This document shows positions 34,139-44,600 of a stretch of DNA of 64,000 nucleotides, in pieces. The stretch is from G963663315 sp963663315 (GTDB lineage: Bacteria > Pseudomonadota > Gammaproteobacteria > Arenicellales > Poriferihabitantaceae), in contig OY760176.1 of NCBI GenBank assembly GCA_963663315.1, positions 1,488,001 through 1,552,000 on the forward strand. The letters are read 5' to 3'. The translations under genes and the position numbers were made by a program. Every line of letters begins with the position of its first letter. Position 1 is the first letter of the stretch. The notes under the pieces were generated by a model. It was not told the DNA's origin and made no database searches. It saw only the letters and a program-made list of their open reading frames with translations.

Positions 34139-34963
34139 TTATTTCTTCCTCCTGCGAATAATCATCGATGAAGTACGTTTGTTGGAACGTGTCCTGTAAC
34201 CCTTGGTCGGAACACCCCAGGGAGAACAAGGCGCACGACCGCCCGATGTGCGACCTTCTCCACCACCATGCGGGTGATCGACGGGATTCATTGCCACCCC
34301 GCGCACAGTAGGTCGAATCCCTCTCCAGCGTTTTGCGCCAGCTTTGCCGAGCTTGCGCAGACTGTTCTCGGAGTTACCCACCTGACCGATAGTTGCACGG
34401 CAATCAAGATGAACCTTACGCATCTCGCCGGAACGCAATCGAAGCTGGGCATACGCTCCTTCCTTGCCGACAAATTGAACGGCAGCGCCTGCAGATCTGG
34501 CGATTTGCGCACCTTTCCCCGGCTTGAGTTCAAGGCAATGCACTACGGTACCGACAGGCATGTTTTTCAACGGCATGCTGTTTCCGATGTTGTAGCCACT
34601 GCCCACTCCTGACACAACGGTATCTCCAACTGAAATGCCCCTGGGTGCAATTATGTATCGATGCTCGCCATCCTTGTATACCAGCAATGCGATATGGGCG
34701 CTGCGGTTCGGGTCATACTCGATACGTTTGACGGTGGCCGCAATTCCATCCTTGTCGCGCTTGAAATCAATCAGACGGTAGTGGCGTTTGTGGCCTCCGC
34801 CGCGATGTCTGACAGTAATTCGCCCCGCGTTGTTACGACCATCGATGACCGTCTTCGGCTCAAGCAATGGTTGATAGGGTTTGCCCTTGTACAGTCCAGG
34901 GGTCACTACCTTAACCATGCCTCTGCGGCCTGGAGTTGTTGGTTTTTGTTTTGCTAATGCCAT
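34139..34963 (-). CDS. rplB: 50S ribosomal protein L2
   Basis: Needed for subunit association and peptidyl-transferase activity. NNAGRITVRHRGGGHKRHYR, the SH3-like core, and the conserved histidine in GVAMNPVDHPHGGGEGRTSG are present. Length 274 aa against 273. It ends 2 bp before rpsS starts. S10 operon. Confidence 0.97.
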   Translation of the reverse strand: MALAKQKPTTPGRRGMVKVVTPGLYKGKPYQPLLEPKTVIDGRNNAGRITVRHRGGGHKRHYRLIDFKRDKDGIAATVKRIEYDPNRSAHIALLVYKDGEHRYIIAPRGISVGDTVVSGVGSGYNIGNSMPLKNMPVGTVVHCLELKPGKGAQIARSAGAAVQFVGKEGAYAQLRLRSGEMRKVHLDCRATIGQVGNSENSLRKLGKAGAKRWRGIRPTVRGVAMNPVDHPHGGGEGRTSGGRAPCSPWGVPTKGYRTRSNKRTSSMIIRRRKK

Positions 34964-35001
34964 ATCGTTAGTGTCTTTTCTGTTTTGCCTGTCCCGGGTA
35001 A

Positions 35002-35337
35002 TCAGGCTCCCGCCATACCCATGAAATCAATGTCCTGTCCTTCCTGCAAACAGACGTATGCCTTCTTCCAGTTGTTTCTGACACCGGTGCTGCGGCCATG
35101 TCGCTTCGCTTTTCCACGGACGTTCACTACCTGGACATTCTTAACCTTTACCTCAAACAGTTTTTCAACCGCCTGACGTATTTCATTCTTGTCAGCATCC
35201 GTTCTGACCTGAAATACGATCTGCCGATATTTGTCTGCTACCAGTGTTGTCTTTTCGGAGATCACCGGTTTCAGGATGATCTGATACAGACGTTCTTCAT
35301 TGATCTTCTTCGGAGGGCTGATTGTTCTGGTATTCAT
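35002..35337 (-). CDS. rplW: 50S ribosomal protein L23
   Basis: Exit-site docking protein for trigger factor, SRP and SecYEG. LKPVISEKTTLVADKYRQIV and the basic loop RGKAKRHGRSTGVRNNWKKA identify it. Length 111 aa, about ten residues longer at the N-terminus than E. coli L23 (100). S10 operon. Confidence 0.96.
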   Translation of the reverse strand: MNTRTISPPKKINEERLYQIILKPVISEKTTLVADKYRQIVFQVRTDADKNEIRQAVEKLFEVKVKNVQVVNVRGKAKRHGRSTGVRNNWKKAYVCLQEGQDIDFMGMAGA

Positions 35338-35340
35338 TAT

Positions 35341-35997
35341 CTATGCCTCGTTTCGTTTCCCTGTCAGTGTCTCGTCAATACTACGGGCCGCATCTGCGGT
35401 AATCACCACTTTGGGGTGGCTGATCAGACTGACCGGGTCAATACTGCGGCTATTGCATACACTCACTGAATGCAGATTACGAGCTGACAGTTCGACATTC
35501 TGATTGTCGTCCGAGAGCACGATCAATGCCTGGTCGGCATTCAGTCCTTTTAACATCCGGACAAGAGAACCGGTTTTTGGCGTATCCATCGACATCGAAT
35601 CAACCACAACCAGTCTTTCCTGACGATTCAATTCAGACAGAATGGAACGCATCGCTGCACGATACATCTTCTTGTTGACTTTCTGGGAAAAATCCCGGGT
35701 CGACAGCGGGAATGCACGCCCGCCTCCTGTAAAAATCGGGCTTCGGATTGTTCCTGCCCGAGCCCGGCCCGTGCCTTTTTGTTTCCAGGGCTTGGCGCCG
35801 CCTCCACTCACCGCGGCCCGGTTCTTTTGAGCACGTGTGCCGCTTCGTCCACCCGCCTGATAAGCGACAACAACCTGATGAACCAGTGATTCGTTGAAAT
35901 CCACACCAAAATTGCCTTCCGACAACTCTACTTCAGACCACCCCGACTCTGCAGAACCTGATTCGACAACTGAATTTACTTTTAATTTGATAGTCAT
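35341..35997 (-). CDS. rplD: 50S ribosomal protein L4
   Basis: Exit-tunnel protein and, in enterics, repressor of the S10 operon. GGAKPWKQKGTGRARAGTIR is the extended loop and is diagnostic. Length 218 aa against 201, the excess being a short N-terminal insertion. Overlaps the rplC stop by 4 bp (ATGA), so coupled. Confidence 0.97.
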   Translation of the reverse strand: MTIKLKVNSVVESGSAESGWSEVELSEGNFGVDFNESLVHQVVVAYQAGGRSGTRAQKNRAAVSGGGAKPWKQKGTGRARAGTIRSPIFTGGGRAFPLSTRDFSQKVNKKMYRAAMRSILSELNRQERLVVVDSMSMDTPKTGSLVRMLKGLNADQALIVLSDDNQNVELSARNLHSVSVCNSRSIDPVSLISHPKVVITADAARSIDETLTGKRNEA

Positions 35998-36674
35998 TGT
36001 TTTTCCCCGGCTGCCTGTCCGGTTGGCATATTCAGTAACCCATCAGACTTAACTGCCGGGCGAATGATTACATCGGCGCCCCTGGAGCCTGGAATCGAAC
36101 CCGCAATTAAAATAATGTTTCTTTCGTTATCCACCCTGACCACATCCAGATTTTGCTGAACGGCTTTTACGGCGCCCATATGCCCTGCCATTTTCTTGCC
36201 CTTGAAGACACGGCCCGGGTCCTGCGCATTTCCGATAGAACCACCCAGTCTGTGTGCTTTCGAGTTACCGTGGGTAGCACGACCACCAGCATAACCATGA
36301 CGTTTGATGACTCCTGCGAACCCCTTACCAATGGTTCGCCCGGATACATCCACCTTCTGACCCTCTGAAAACAGGTCTACCGTCAACTCGGTCCCAGGTT
36401 CGGTCTCGACCGCATCATCAAGTCGAAATTCCCAAACCCCTCTGCCAGGGCGTACCCCTGCCTTGGCAAAATGGCCTTTCATGGCTTTGCTGACCCGACT
36501 GGCCCGCCGTTCACCTGTGGTAATCTGCAACCCGTCGTAACCATCGTTATCCCGGGTTCTGATTTGTGTGATTCGGTTCGGTAAAACTTCAACCACAGTA
36601 ACCGGCTGGGATCTTCCTTCTTCAGTGAAGATCCGGGTCATGCCGATTTTTTTTCCAACCAGTCCTAATGACAT
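35994..36674 (-). CDS. rplC: 50S ribosomal protein L3
   Basis: Early assembly protein whose loop reaches the peptidyl-transferase centre. MSLGLVGKKIGMTRIFTEEG and GKKMAGHMGAVKAVQQNLDV are diagnostic. The glutamine methylated by PrmB in E. coli would lie near HGNSKAHRLGGSIGNAQDPG. Length 226 aa against 209, extended at the C-terminus. S10 operon. Confidence 0.97.
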   Translation of the reverse strand: MSLGLVGKKIGMTRIFTEEGRSQPVTVVEVLPNRITQIRTRDNDGYDGLQITTGERRASRVSKAMKGHFAKAGVRPGRGVWEFRLDDAVETEPGTELTVDLFSEGQKVDVSGRTIGKGFAGVIKRHGYAGGRATHGNSKAHRLGGSIGNAQDPGRVFKGKKMAGHMGAVKAVQQNLDVVRVDNERNIILIAGSIPGSRGADVIIRPAVKSDGLLNMPTGQAAGEKQ

Positions 36675-36713
36675 TTTTTAACCTGATTATGTCTTTAATG
36701 TATATTTACGTCT

Positions 36714-37028
36714 TCAGTTCAATTTGATTTCCACATCCACCCCGGCGGCAAGGTCGAGCTTCATCAATGCATCTACCGTTTTATCGGTCGGTTGCACTAT
36801 ATCGAGAATTCTCTTGTGGGTTCTGATTTCAAACTGGTCCCGTGCTTTCTTGTTGACATGGGGCGACCGCAAAAGTGTGTATTTTTCGATCTTGGTAGGT
36901 AGCGGGATAGGACCCTTGACCAATGCGCCTGTGCGTCGGGCCGTATCGACGATCTCCAGCGCCGAGCGATCAATCATCTTATGATCGAACGCTTTCAAAC
37001 TGATACGGATTTTTTGATTTTCAACCAT
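36714..37028 (-). CDS. rpsJ: 30S ribosomal protein S10 (NusE)
   Basis: Head protein of the small subunit; also binds NusB and NusG in antitermination. IRISLKAFDHKMIDRSALEI and PLPTKIEKYTLLRSPHVNKK match. Length 104 aa against 103. First of the S10 operon, 37 bp after tuf, so it can be read from the str operon. Confidence 0.97.
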   Translation of the reverse strand: MVENQKIRISLKAFDHKMIDRSALEIVDTARRTGALVKGPIPLPTKIEKYTLLRSPHVNKKARDQFEIRTHKRILDIVQPTDKTVDALMKLDLAAGVDVEIKLN

Positions 37029-37065
37029 TGTTCAGAAATTCTCTTGAAGCTGCCTGTTTATAAAA

Positions 37066-38259
37066 TCATTCGATAATTTTAGTAACTACACCGGCGCCGA
37101 CAGTACGTCCCCCTTCCCGGATCGCAAATCGCAATCCATCTTCCATCGCAATTGGCGCAATCAGTTCCACCGTCATCGTCACATTGTCCCCCGGCATCAC
37201 CATTTCAATATCCGACGGCAATTCACATGACCCGGTCACATCCGTCGTCCGAAAGTAAAACTGAGGCCGGTATCCCTTGAAAAATGGCGTGTGACGTCCA
37301 CCCTCTCCCTTCGACAGAATGTACACTTCCGCCTCAAACCGGGTATGCGGTGTAATGCTCTTCGGCTTCGCCAGTACCTGTCCACGCTCAACTTCTTCGC
37401 GCTTGGTTCCTCGCAGCAGTATCCCTACGTTATCTCCCGCCTGGCCTTGATCCAGCAGCTTTCGGAACATCTCTACTCCTGTACAAACCGTCACCATGGT
37501 ATTCTTGATTCCCACAATGGCAATCTCTTCTCCAACCTTGATCACGCCTCGCTCAATTCGGCCGGTCACCACCGTACCTCTCCCGGAGATCGAAAATACA
37601 TCTTCTACCGGCATCAGAAAATCACCGTCTACCTTGCGCTGCGGCTCCGGTATGTAATTGTCCAGCGCTTCCGCCAGCTTGTGAATCGAACCTACTCCAA
37701 TATCTGAGTCTTCCCCTTCCAGCGCTTTCAATGCACTGCCAATCACTATCGGTGTGTCATCTCCCGGGAATTCGTACATGTCCAGCAATTCCCGTACTTC
37801 CATCTCAACCAACTCCATCAATTCCTCGTCATCAACCATGTCGGCCTTGTTCAGATAGACCACAATATACGGCACTCCAACCTGACGAGCCAACAAAATA
37901 TGCTCTCGCGTCTGCGGCATCGGACCATCCGCCGCACTGCATACCAGTATCGCTCCATCCATCTGCGCCGCACCGGTAATCATGTTCTTGATATAGTCGG
38001 CGTGTCCCGGACAGTCAACGTGCGCATAGTGTCGCATTCCGGTCTCGTATTCGACGTGCGCTGTCGCAATCGTGATCCCGCGTAACTTCTCCTCCGGCGC
38101 ATTGTCTATCTCGTCAAACGCCTTCGATTCGGTACCACCGTATCGGGCTGACAGCACTTTCGTCATCGCCGCCGTCAGCGTCGTCTTACCATGGTCCACG
38201 TGACCAATCGTACCTACATTTACATGCGGTTTCGTTCTCTTAAATCTCTCTTTCGCCAT
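37066..38259 (-). CDS. tuf: Elongation factor Tu
   Basis: GTPase that brings aminoacyl-tRNA to the ribosome. G1 GHVDHGKTT, G3 DCPGHADY and G4 NKADMVD are present, with VMPGDNVTMTVELIAPIAME in domain 3. Length 397 aa against 394. This is the tufA position, between fusA and rpsJ. It is the only tuf in the window: the second copy usually found beside the tRNA-Thr gene upstream of secE is absent. Confidence 0.97.
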   Translation of the reverse strand: MAKERFKRTKPHVNVGTIGHVDHGKTTLTAAMTKVLSARYGGTESKAFDEIDNAPEEKLRGITIATAHVEYETGMRHYAHVDCPGHADYIKNMITGAAQMDGAILVCSAADGPMPQTREHILLARQVGVPYIVVYLNKADMVDDEELMELVEMEVRELLDMYEFPGDDTPIVIGSALKALEGEDSDIGVGSIHKLAEALDNYIPEPQRKVDGDFLMPVEDVFSISGRGTVVTGRIERGVIKVGEEIAIVGIKNTMVTVCTGVEMFRKLLDQGQAGDNVGILLRGTKREEVERGQVLAKPKSITPHTRFEAEVYILSKGEGGRHTPFFKGYRPQFYFRTTDVTGSCELPSDIEMVMPGDNVTMTVELIAPIAMEDGLRFAIREGGRTVGAGVVTKIIE

Positions 38260-38333
38260 GGGTGGGTCTCCTAAAAATCTTTTATCTATTACTTGAATTA
38301 ATTGCTGAATTTTCGATTCACTGCATGAACAGA

Positions 38334-40427
38334 TCAGGCTGCAACTTTGACTGCAGCCGTAATATTCTCTGGAACCGGGGCGTATTTCTTGAACTCCATC
38401 GTATAATTTGCCCGGCCCTGAGTTGCGGAACGCAATGCGGTGGCATAACCGAACATCTCCGACAAGGGCACTTCAGCCCTTATGACTTTCCCGCTTGGAG
38501 AATCTTCCATTTCGTAGATCAGGCCACGACGGGAACTCAAATCCCCGTTCACGCTTCCCATATATTCTTCCGGGGTCACCACTTCCACCGCCATCATCGG
38601 TTCCAGCAATTTCGGATTGGCAATTCTGGCGCCTTCCCGAAACGCCATGGAACCGGCCGCCTTGAACGCATGCTCGGATGAATCAACATCATGATAGGAA
38701 CCATAGAACAGGGTCGCCTTGACATCAATCACCGGATAGCCCGCGACCACACCCGACTGCATCGCAGACTGAATGCCTTTATCTACTGCAGGAATGTACT
38801 CCTTGGGCACAACGCCACCCTTGATCTCATCAACAAATTCATATCCCGATCCAAGTTCCTGGGGTTCAAGGCGCACGTAAACATGACCATATTGACCCCG
38901 CCCACCGGTCTGCTTCGCATACTTGTGTTCCATTTCAACCGATTTGGTAATCGTTTCCCGATAGGCAACCTGGGGCTTGCCGATATTGGCATCCACACTG
39001 AATTCCCGCTTCAGCCGGTCAACAATGATTTCGAGATGCAATTCACCCATACCGGAAATAATGGTCTGCCCTGACTCTTCGTCAGAACGAACCCGGAAAG
39101 AAGGGTCTTCCTGGGCCAGTTTGCCAAGGGCAATGCCCAGCTTCTCCTGGTCCGACTTGGTTTTTGGTTCAACCGCCTGGGCGATAACCGGATCCGGAAA
39201 TTCCATTTTTTCCAGCACCACCACGGAATTTGTCGCACACAGGGTGTCGCCGGTGGTGATGCTTTTCAAACCTACCGCCGCCGCTATGTCACCGGCATAC
39301 ACCTGTTTGATATCTTCCCTGTTATTGGAGTGCATCTGCAATATCCGGCCAATCCTTTCCTTTTTTCCCTTGACTGAATTCATTACTGTGTCGCCAGTTT
39401 TCATTGTCCCTGAATACACGCGAAAGAAAACCAGTTGTCCGAAAAACGAATCCGACATGATCTTGAATGCGAGGGCGGAAAACGGTTCCCCGTCATCAGA
39501 CTTGCGGACTATCCCGGTTTTACCATCTTCAGCCAGGCCATTGATTGCCGTTACATCCAATGGACTGGGCATGAAATCGATGACTCCGTCGAGCAGCGTC
39601 TGAACCCCTTTGTTCTTGAAGGCAGAACCGCAAAATACCGGGATGATCTCGTTTTTCAGAGTACGGATCCGAATCCCTCTTTTGATTTCCTGTTCAGAAA
39701 GATCTCCGTTTTCGAAGTAACTTTCCATCAATACTTCGTCTGCTTCCGCTGCAACTTCCACCAGTCTGGCTCTGAGCTGACTGGATATATCAGCGAGTTC
39801 TTCCGGGATATCGATGTAATCAAATTCAGCGCCCATGTTTTCTTCTTTCCATGAGACCGCTTTCATTTTGACGAGATCAACCACACCCTTGAAATTCTCT
39901 TCCGCCCCGATATTCAATTGCATGACGACAGGGTTAGCGCCGAGACGATTTTCGATTTGTCCCGTGACGTGCTCGAAATCGGCGCCGGTCCGGTCCATTT
40001 TATTGACGAAGGCCATTCTTGGCACATTGTATTTGTTCGCTTGACGCCACACTGTTTCCGACTGTGGCTCAACCCCCCCTACCGCACAAAATACAGCGAT
40101 TGCACCGTCAAGTACACGCAACGAACGTTCAACTTCAATGGTGAAATCGACGTGGCCGGGAGTATCGATGATATTGATTCGATGTTGCTGCAGGCTCTTA
40201 TCCATGCCACTCCAGAAACAGGTGGTGGCTGCAGAAGTAATGGTGATCCCCCGTTCCTGTTCCTGCTCCATCCAGTCCATTATCGCATTACCGTCATGCA
40301 CCTCACCGAGCTTGTGAGAAAGACCGGTGTAGAAAAGTATGCGCTCGGTGGTCGTCGTCTTGCCGGCATCAATGTGAGCCATGATGCCAATATTACGATA
40401 ACGTTCGAGTGGGGTTTTGCGTGGCAC
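38334..40427 (-). CDS. fusA: Elongation factor G
   Basis: GTPase of translocation and, with RRF, ribosome recycling. G1 AHIDAGKTTTTERILF, G3 DTPGHVDFTIEVERSLRVLD and G4 NKMDRTGADF are present, and domain IV ends with SEMFGYATALRSATQGRANY. Length 697 aa against 704. str operon, between rpsG and tuf. Confidence 0.97.
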   Translation of the reverse strand: MPRKTPLERYRNIGIMAHIDAGKTTTTERILFYTGLSHKLGEVHDGNAIMDWMEQEQERGITITSAATTCFWSGMDKSLQQHRINIIDTPGHVDFTIEVERSLRVLDGAIAVFCAVGGVEPQSETVWRQANKYNVPRMAFVNKMDRTGADFEHVTGQIENRLGANPVVMQLNIGAEENFKGVVDLVKMKAVSWKEENMGAEFDYIDIPEELADISSQLRARLVEVAAEADEVLMESYFENGDLSEQEIKRGIRIRTLKNEIIPVFCGSAFKNKGVQTLLDGVIDFMPSPLDVTAINGLAEDGKTGIVRKSDDGEPFSALAFKIMSDSFFGQLVFFRVYSGTMKTGDTVMNSVKGKKERIGRILQMHSNNREDIKQVYAGDIAAAVGLKSITTGDTLCATNSVVVLEKMEFPDPVIAQAVEPKTKSDQEKLGIALGKLAQEDPSFRVRSDEESGQTIISGMGELHLEIIVDRLKREFSVDANIGKPQVAYRETITKSVEMEHKYAKQTGGRGQYGHVYVRLEPQELGSGYEFVDEIKGGVVPKEYIPAVDKGIQSAMQSGVVAGYPVIDVKATLFYGSYHDVDSSEHAFKAAGSMAFREGARIANPKLLEPMMAVEVVTPEEYMGSVNGDLSSRRGLIYEMEDSPSGKVIRAEVPLSEMFGYATALRSATQGRANYTMEFKKYAPVPENITAAVKVAA

Positions 40428-40462
40428 TGCCTGGGTCCGGGTTCGTGTCTGGAATGTCTGCC

Positions 40463-40933
40463 TTAGAATCTGTAATGAGAGAACGCCTTGTTGGCTTCCG
40501 CCATCTTGTGAGTGTCTTCACGTTTTTTGAATGCGCTGCCTCGCTCTTCCGAGGCATCCATCAGTTCTCCTGCCAGACGCGCTGTCATGGATTTTTCGGA
40601 TCGCCTGCGCGCCGCGGCCACCAGCCATCTCATGGCCAATGCCATTTGACGGTTTGGACGCACTTCAACCGGCACCTGATAGGTCGCACCGCCGACACGG
40701 CGACTTTTCACTTCGACACCGGGGCTGACTTTTTCCAGGGCAACATTAAAGACCTCGACAACATTTTCCTTGCCGCGCTCCTTTATAATGCCGAGCGCAC
40801 CGTACATGATTGTCTCGGCAATCGACTTCTTGCCGTCCTGCATCATGATATTGATAAATTTTGCGATCGTCTGATCCTTGTATTTGGGATCAGGCAAAAT
40901 TTTCCTCTTCGGGACTTCTCTTCGTCTTGACAT
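40463..40933 (-). CDS. rpsG: 30S ribosomal protein S7
   Basis: Primary binder of the 16S 3' major domain, and str operon autoregulator in E. coli. Start taken at the ATG at 40933 (MSRRREVPKRKILPDPKYKD), giving 156 aa as in E. coli K-12-like proteins; the longer frame has no support. ALAMRWLVAAARRRSEKSMT is typical. str operon. Confidence 0.96.
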   Translation of the reverse strand: MSRRREVPKRKILPDPKYKDQTIAKFINIMMQDGKKSIAETIMYGALGIIKERGKENVVEVFNVALEKVSPGVEVKSRRVGGATYQVPVEVRPNRQMALAMRWLVAAARRRSEKSMTARLAGELMDASEERGSAFKKREDTHKMAEANKAFSHYRF

Positions 40934-41069
40934 ATCTCGATTTCGTTCCGGCCAGTCCGGGATTTGAGGTTTGGCAACATCGTTCAGCAATAGACAGGAT
41001 TGCTGCAGCCTGCTGCTCCGGGCTTGAACTCAAGCCACTCTTTATACTTACAAATTAAATGCCTGAAAA
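40934..41069 (-). promoter_or_regulatory. rpsL-rpsG intercistronic region (possible S7 site)
   Basis: A 136-nt gap between rpsL and rpsG, long for this operon. In E. coli S7 binds the corresponding intercistronic RNA to repress translation. Here I see several short inverted segments (for example GGCTTGAGTTCAAGCC on the minus strand, an 8-bp palindromic stem), but the S7 contact bases cannot be assigned by eye. Confidence 0.35.
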
Positions 41070-41444
41070 TTAAGACTTGGGGCGTTTTGCGCCATATTTC
41101 GAACGACCCTGGCGTCTGTCTGACACCCCGGACGTATCCAGTGCACCACGTACAGTATGATACCGGACACCGGGTAAATCCTTCACACGTCCACCTCTTA
41201 TCAGCACCACCGAGTGCTCTTGCAGATTATGACCTTCGCCACCGATATAAGTGGTCACTTCATGTCCATTGGTCAACCGCACCCTGGCCACCTTACGCAG
41301 TGCGGAGTTTGGCTTCTTCGGTGTAGTCGTATACACCCGTGTGCAAACACCACGTTTTTGCGGACAAGCCTGCAAGGCAGGAACATTGGACTTCCTGACC
41401 TGCCTTTGTCGTGGGTTTCTGACCAGTTGGTTTAGTGTTGGCAT
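41070..41444 (-). CDS. rpsL: 30S ribosomal protein S12
   Basis: Decoding-centre protein; streptomycin target. MPTLNQLVRNPRQRQVRKSN, TTPKKPNSALRKVARVRLTN and RGGRVKDLPGVRYHTVRGAL are diagnostic. The lysine of TPKKPNSA is wild type (K43-equivalent), as is the one in GRVKDLPG, so no classical streptomycin-resistance change. Length 124 aa. First gene of the str operon. Confidence 0.97.
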   Translation of the reverse strand: MPTLNQLVRNPRQRQVRKSNVPALQACPQKRGVCTRVYTTTPKKPNSALRKVARVRLTNGHEVTTYIGGEGHNLQEHSVVLIRGGRVKDLPGVRYHTVRGALDTSGVSDRRQGRSKYGAKRPKS

Positions 41445-41568
41445 TCGTTCGACTGTTTCAAATTTTTCTCAAGTTATTTCTACCTGTCCCCTGAAATACT
41501 TTCAGTCATTCCTGTACCTTCCGGAAATTCTGAAGATGGTGTGAGGTATCCATGCCCAAGGGGGCGCG

Positions 41569-41597
41569 ATTTTATGTCGGGAGAAAGCAACTGTCAA
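41569..41597 (-). promoter_or_regulatory. str operon promoter (rpsL)
   Basis: On the minus strand a near-consensus sigma-70 promoter: TTGACA, exactly 17 bp, TAAAAT. It is followed by the GC-rich discriminator CGCGCCCCC, the type linked to stringent control. The transcript would begin near 41562, leaving a leader of about 118 nt before rpsL. That leader holds a small hairpin at 41491-41505 (CTGAAA-TAC-TTTCAG). Confidence 0.75.
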
Positions 41598-41662
41598 GAG
41601 ATGAAGCCCGATTAAACTGTAATATAACCACAAAACAGCACTTGATAACCCTCGCTCATTTA

Positions 41663-44600
41663 TCACGTTGCGATCCAGGCTTCCGTACCGTCAGGCATGA
41701 TGTTCCGTGGTGTACCCACGTCGTTTTCAGGAACGCTCAGCAGTTCTTCAAGCTCCTTGTTTTTCAGGGTGCTTTCGATTTTGTTACGCTTTCGGTCCTT
41801 GTGATAGGCCAGTCCGGTTCCGGCAGGTATCAGACGCCCGACAATGACATTTTCCTTCAGACCACGGAGTTCATCGACCTTGCCGTTAACCGATGCGTTA
41901 GTCAGCACGCGGGTGGTTTCCTGGAAGGAAGCCGCAGAAATGAAAGACTCAGTAGTCAGTGACGCCTTGGTTATACCCAATAAAACAGGATCGAAAGTGG
42001 CTGGCTCTTTGCCTTGTGCAATCAGGTTATCATTGTCCTTCAGCAATATGGATTTTTCGGTTTGCTCCCCGGACAGATAATGGCTGTCGCCGACATTGAT
42101 TACCTTTACCTTTCTAAGCATCTGGCGAACGATCACCTCTATGTGTTTGTCATTGATTTTTACGCCCTGTAATTGATACACATCCTGTACTTCGTTAACG
42201 ATGTAGTCCGCCAACGCCACAATACCACGATATTCGAGAATATCGCTCGCCAACGGAGGACCATCTGCGACGATCTCTCCACGCTCTACCGTTTCACCTT
42301 CGAACACATTGATCCGGCGGGTCTTTGGAATAAGTGAGCTGAGAGTCTCGCCGTCCTTGCCGGTTATCACCAGACGGTGTTTGCTTTTTGTTTCCTTGCC
42401 GAACGAAATAATTCCGGATGCCTCGGCAAGAATGGCCGGTTCCTTGGGCTTGCGGGCTTCAAACAGTTCCGCAACCCGTGGCAGGCCTCCGGTAATATCC
42501 CGGGTTTTAGACGATTCCTGCGGAATTTTCGCGATCACATCGCCACTATCCACATTCTGTCCATCTTCCAGCATGACGATGGATTCAGGTGGGAGTTGAT
42601 ACCGGGCATCGATATCAGTACCCGGAATCTTGACAGATTCCCCGGATTGATCGACCAGACTGATGGTCGGCTTGATATCATGGGCACTACCACGACGTCG
42701 TTGGGGATCAAGTACGACATAGGTGCTTTTCCCGGTCAGATCATCGGTTTGCATATTTACCGTCACCCCCTCTTCGAGGTCAGTAAAGACAATTTTGCCC
42801 GCCACTTCGGTGACAATCGGATGGGTGTGAGGATCCCAGGTGGCGACGACATCACCAATATTGACCTGTGAGCCTTCATTGACGTTCAGCACCGCACCAT
42901 AAGGCAGTTTATGTCGCTCGCGGTCACGGCCCTGCGCATCCTGAACAACCAGTTCACTGGATCGTGTCACAACCACTTGCTTGCCGTCTGTATTTTCTAC
43001 CAGTTTGGCCGACTTCAGGTGAATCCTGCCCGTGTTCTTCAGTTCAACGTTACTCACCACCGAAGAGCTTGATGCGGCGCCACCGATATGGAAAGTACGC
43101 ATGGTCAACTGTGTACCCGGCTCGCCAATGGATTGCGCTGCAATCACACCAACTGCTTCACCCAAATTAATCGTGTGTCCACGTCCAAGGTCACGTCCAT
43201 AGCATCTGGAGCACACCCCGTAACGGGTTTCACAGGTCACCGCAGAACGCACAGTGACTCCATGGATATTATTCTGATCGATCAGCTTGACCAGTTTTTC
43301 GTCGATCATCTGATCTCTGAAAACAATCACTTCACCGGTCGCCGGGTCGATGATTTCTTCGCTGACATAGCGCCCGAGAATCCGGTCGCTAAGGGGGACA
43401 ACGACCTCACCCCCCTGTACCTGTGCTTCCCGAAACATCCCGTTTCTGGTCCCGCAATCCGTTTCAGTGACCACCAGATCCTGGCATACATCGACCAGTC
43501 GTCGCGTCAGATAACCGGAGTTTGCGGTTTTCAACGCGGTATCGGCCAGCCCTTTTCGCGCACCATGGGTTGAAATGAAGTATTGCAATACATTCAGCCC
43601 CTCACGGAAATTTGCCGTAATCGGGGTCTCGATTATCGAACCGTCCGGCTTTGCCATCAGTCCGCGCATGCCTGCCAGCTGCCGGATCTGGGCATGGGAA
43701 CCACGTGCACCGGAATCGGCCATCATATAGATCGAATTGAATGATTCCTGCTCAACCTTTTCACCCTGTTTGTTGATAACGGTATCAACGCCAAGTTCCG
43801 CCATCATGAAATCTGAAACCTGTTCACTGGTTCTCGTCCAGATATCCACCACCTTGTTGTATCGTTCACCATCCGTAAGCAGCCCGGCAGTATATTGCTT
43901 TTGAATTTCGACTACTTCCTTTTGCGCCTGATTCAGAATCCCTGCCTTGCCCGCAGGAATGACCATGTCATCGACACCTATCGACAAACCTGACAGCGCC
44001 GCTATCCTGAATCCGGTATACATCAACTGGTCAGCGAAAATGACGGTATCCTTGAGACCGGCTTCGCGGTAGGAAACATTGATCAACTCGGAAATCGTTT
44101 TCTTTTTCATCGGGCGGTCAATCAGGCTGAAATCCAGTTTGGTTGGCAGAATTTCCGATAACAGCACACGACCGACTGTGGTATCCATGATTTTGCGTTC
44201 ACCGGTCGCATTGCCCTCCCCGTCATACACCGGCATTCTTACTTTCACCCTGGCATGAAGATGGACCTGATGGGTTTCATGAGCTCTTCGAACTTCGTTT
44301 ATATCAGAGAAATAACTACCCGTACCTTTGGCGTCCGCGCTTTCCCGGGTCATGTAGTAAAGACCCAGCACAATATCCTGGGAAGGCACGATAATCGGTT
44401 CGCCATTTGCCGGAGAAAGAATATTGTTGGTCGACATCATCAATGCGCGTGCTTCAAGCTGGGCTTCGATCGACAACGGCACATGAACCGCCATCTGATC
44501 GCCATCGAAGTCAGCATTGTAAGGAGTACAGACCAGCGGATGAAGTTGAATCGCCTTGCCTTCTATCAAAACAGGTTCGAACGCCTGGATACCCAGTCTG

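Noticed and set aside
37066..38259. Possible transfer of tuf from another lineage
   Set aside because: The protein looks ordinary and sits in the normal place; unusual codon choice is expected for so highly expressed a gene.
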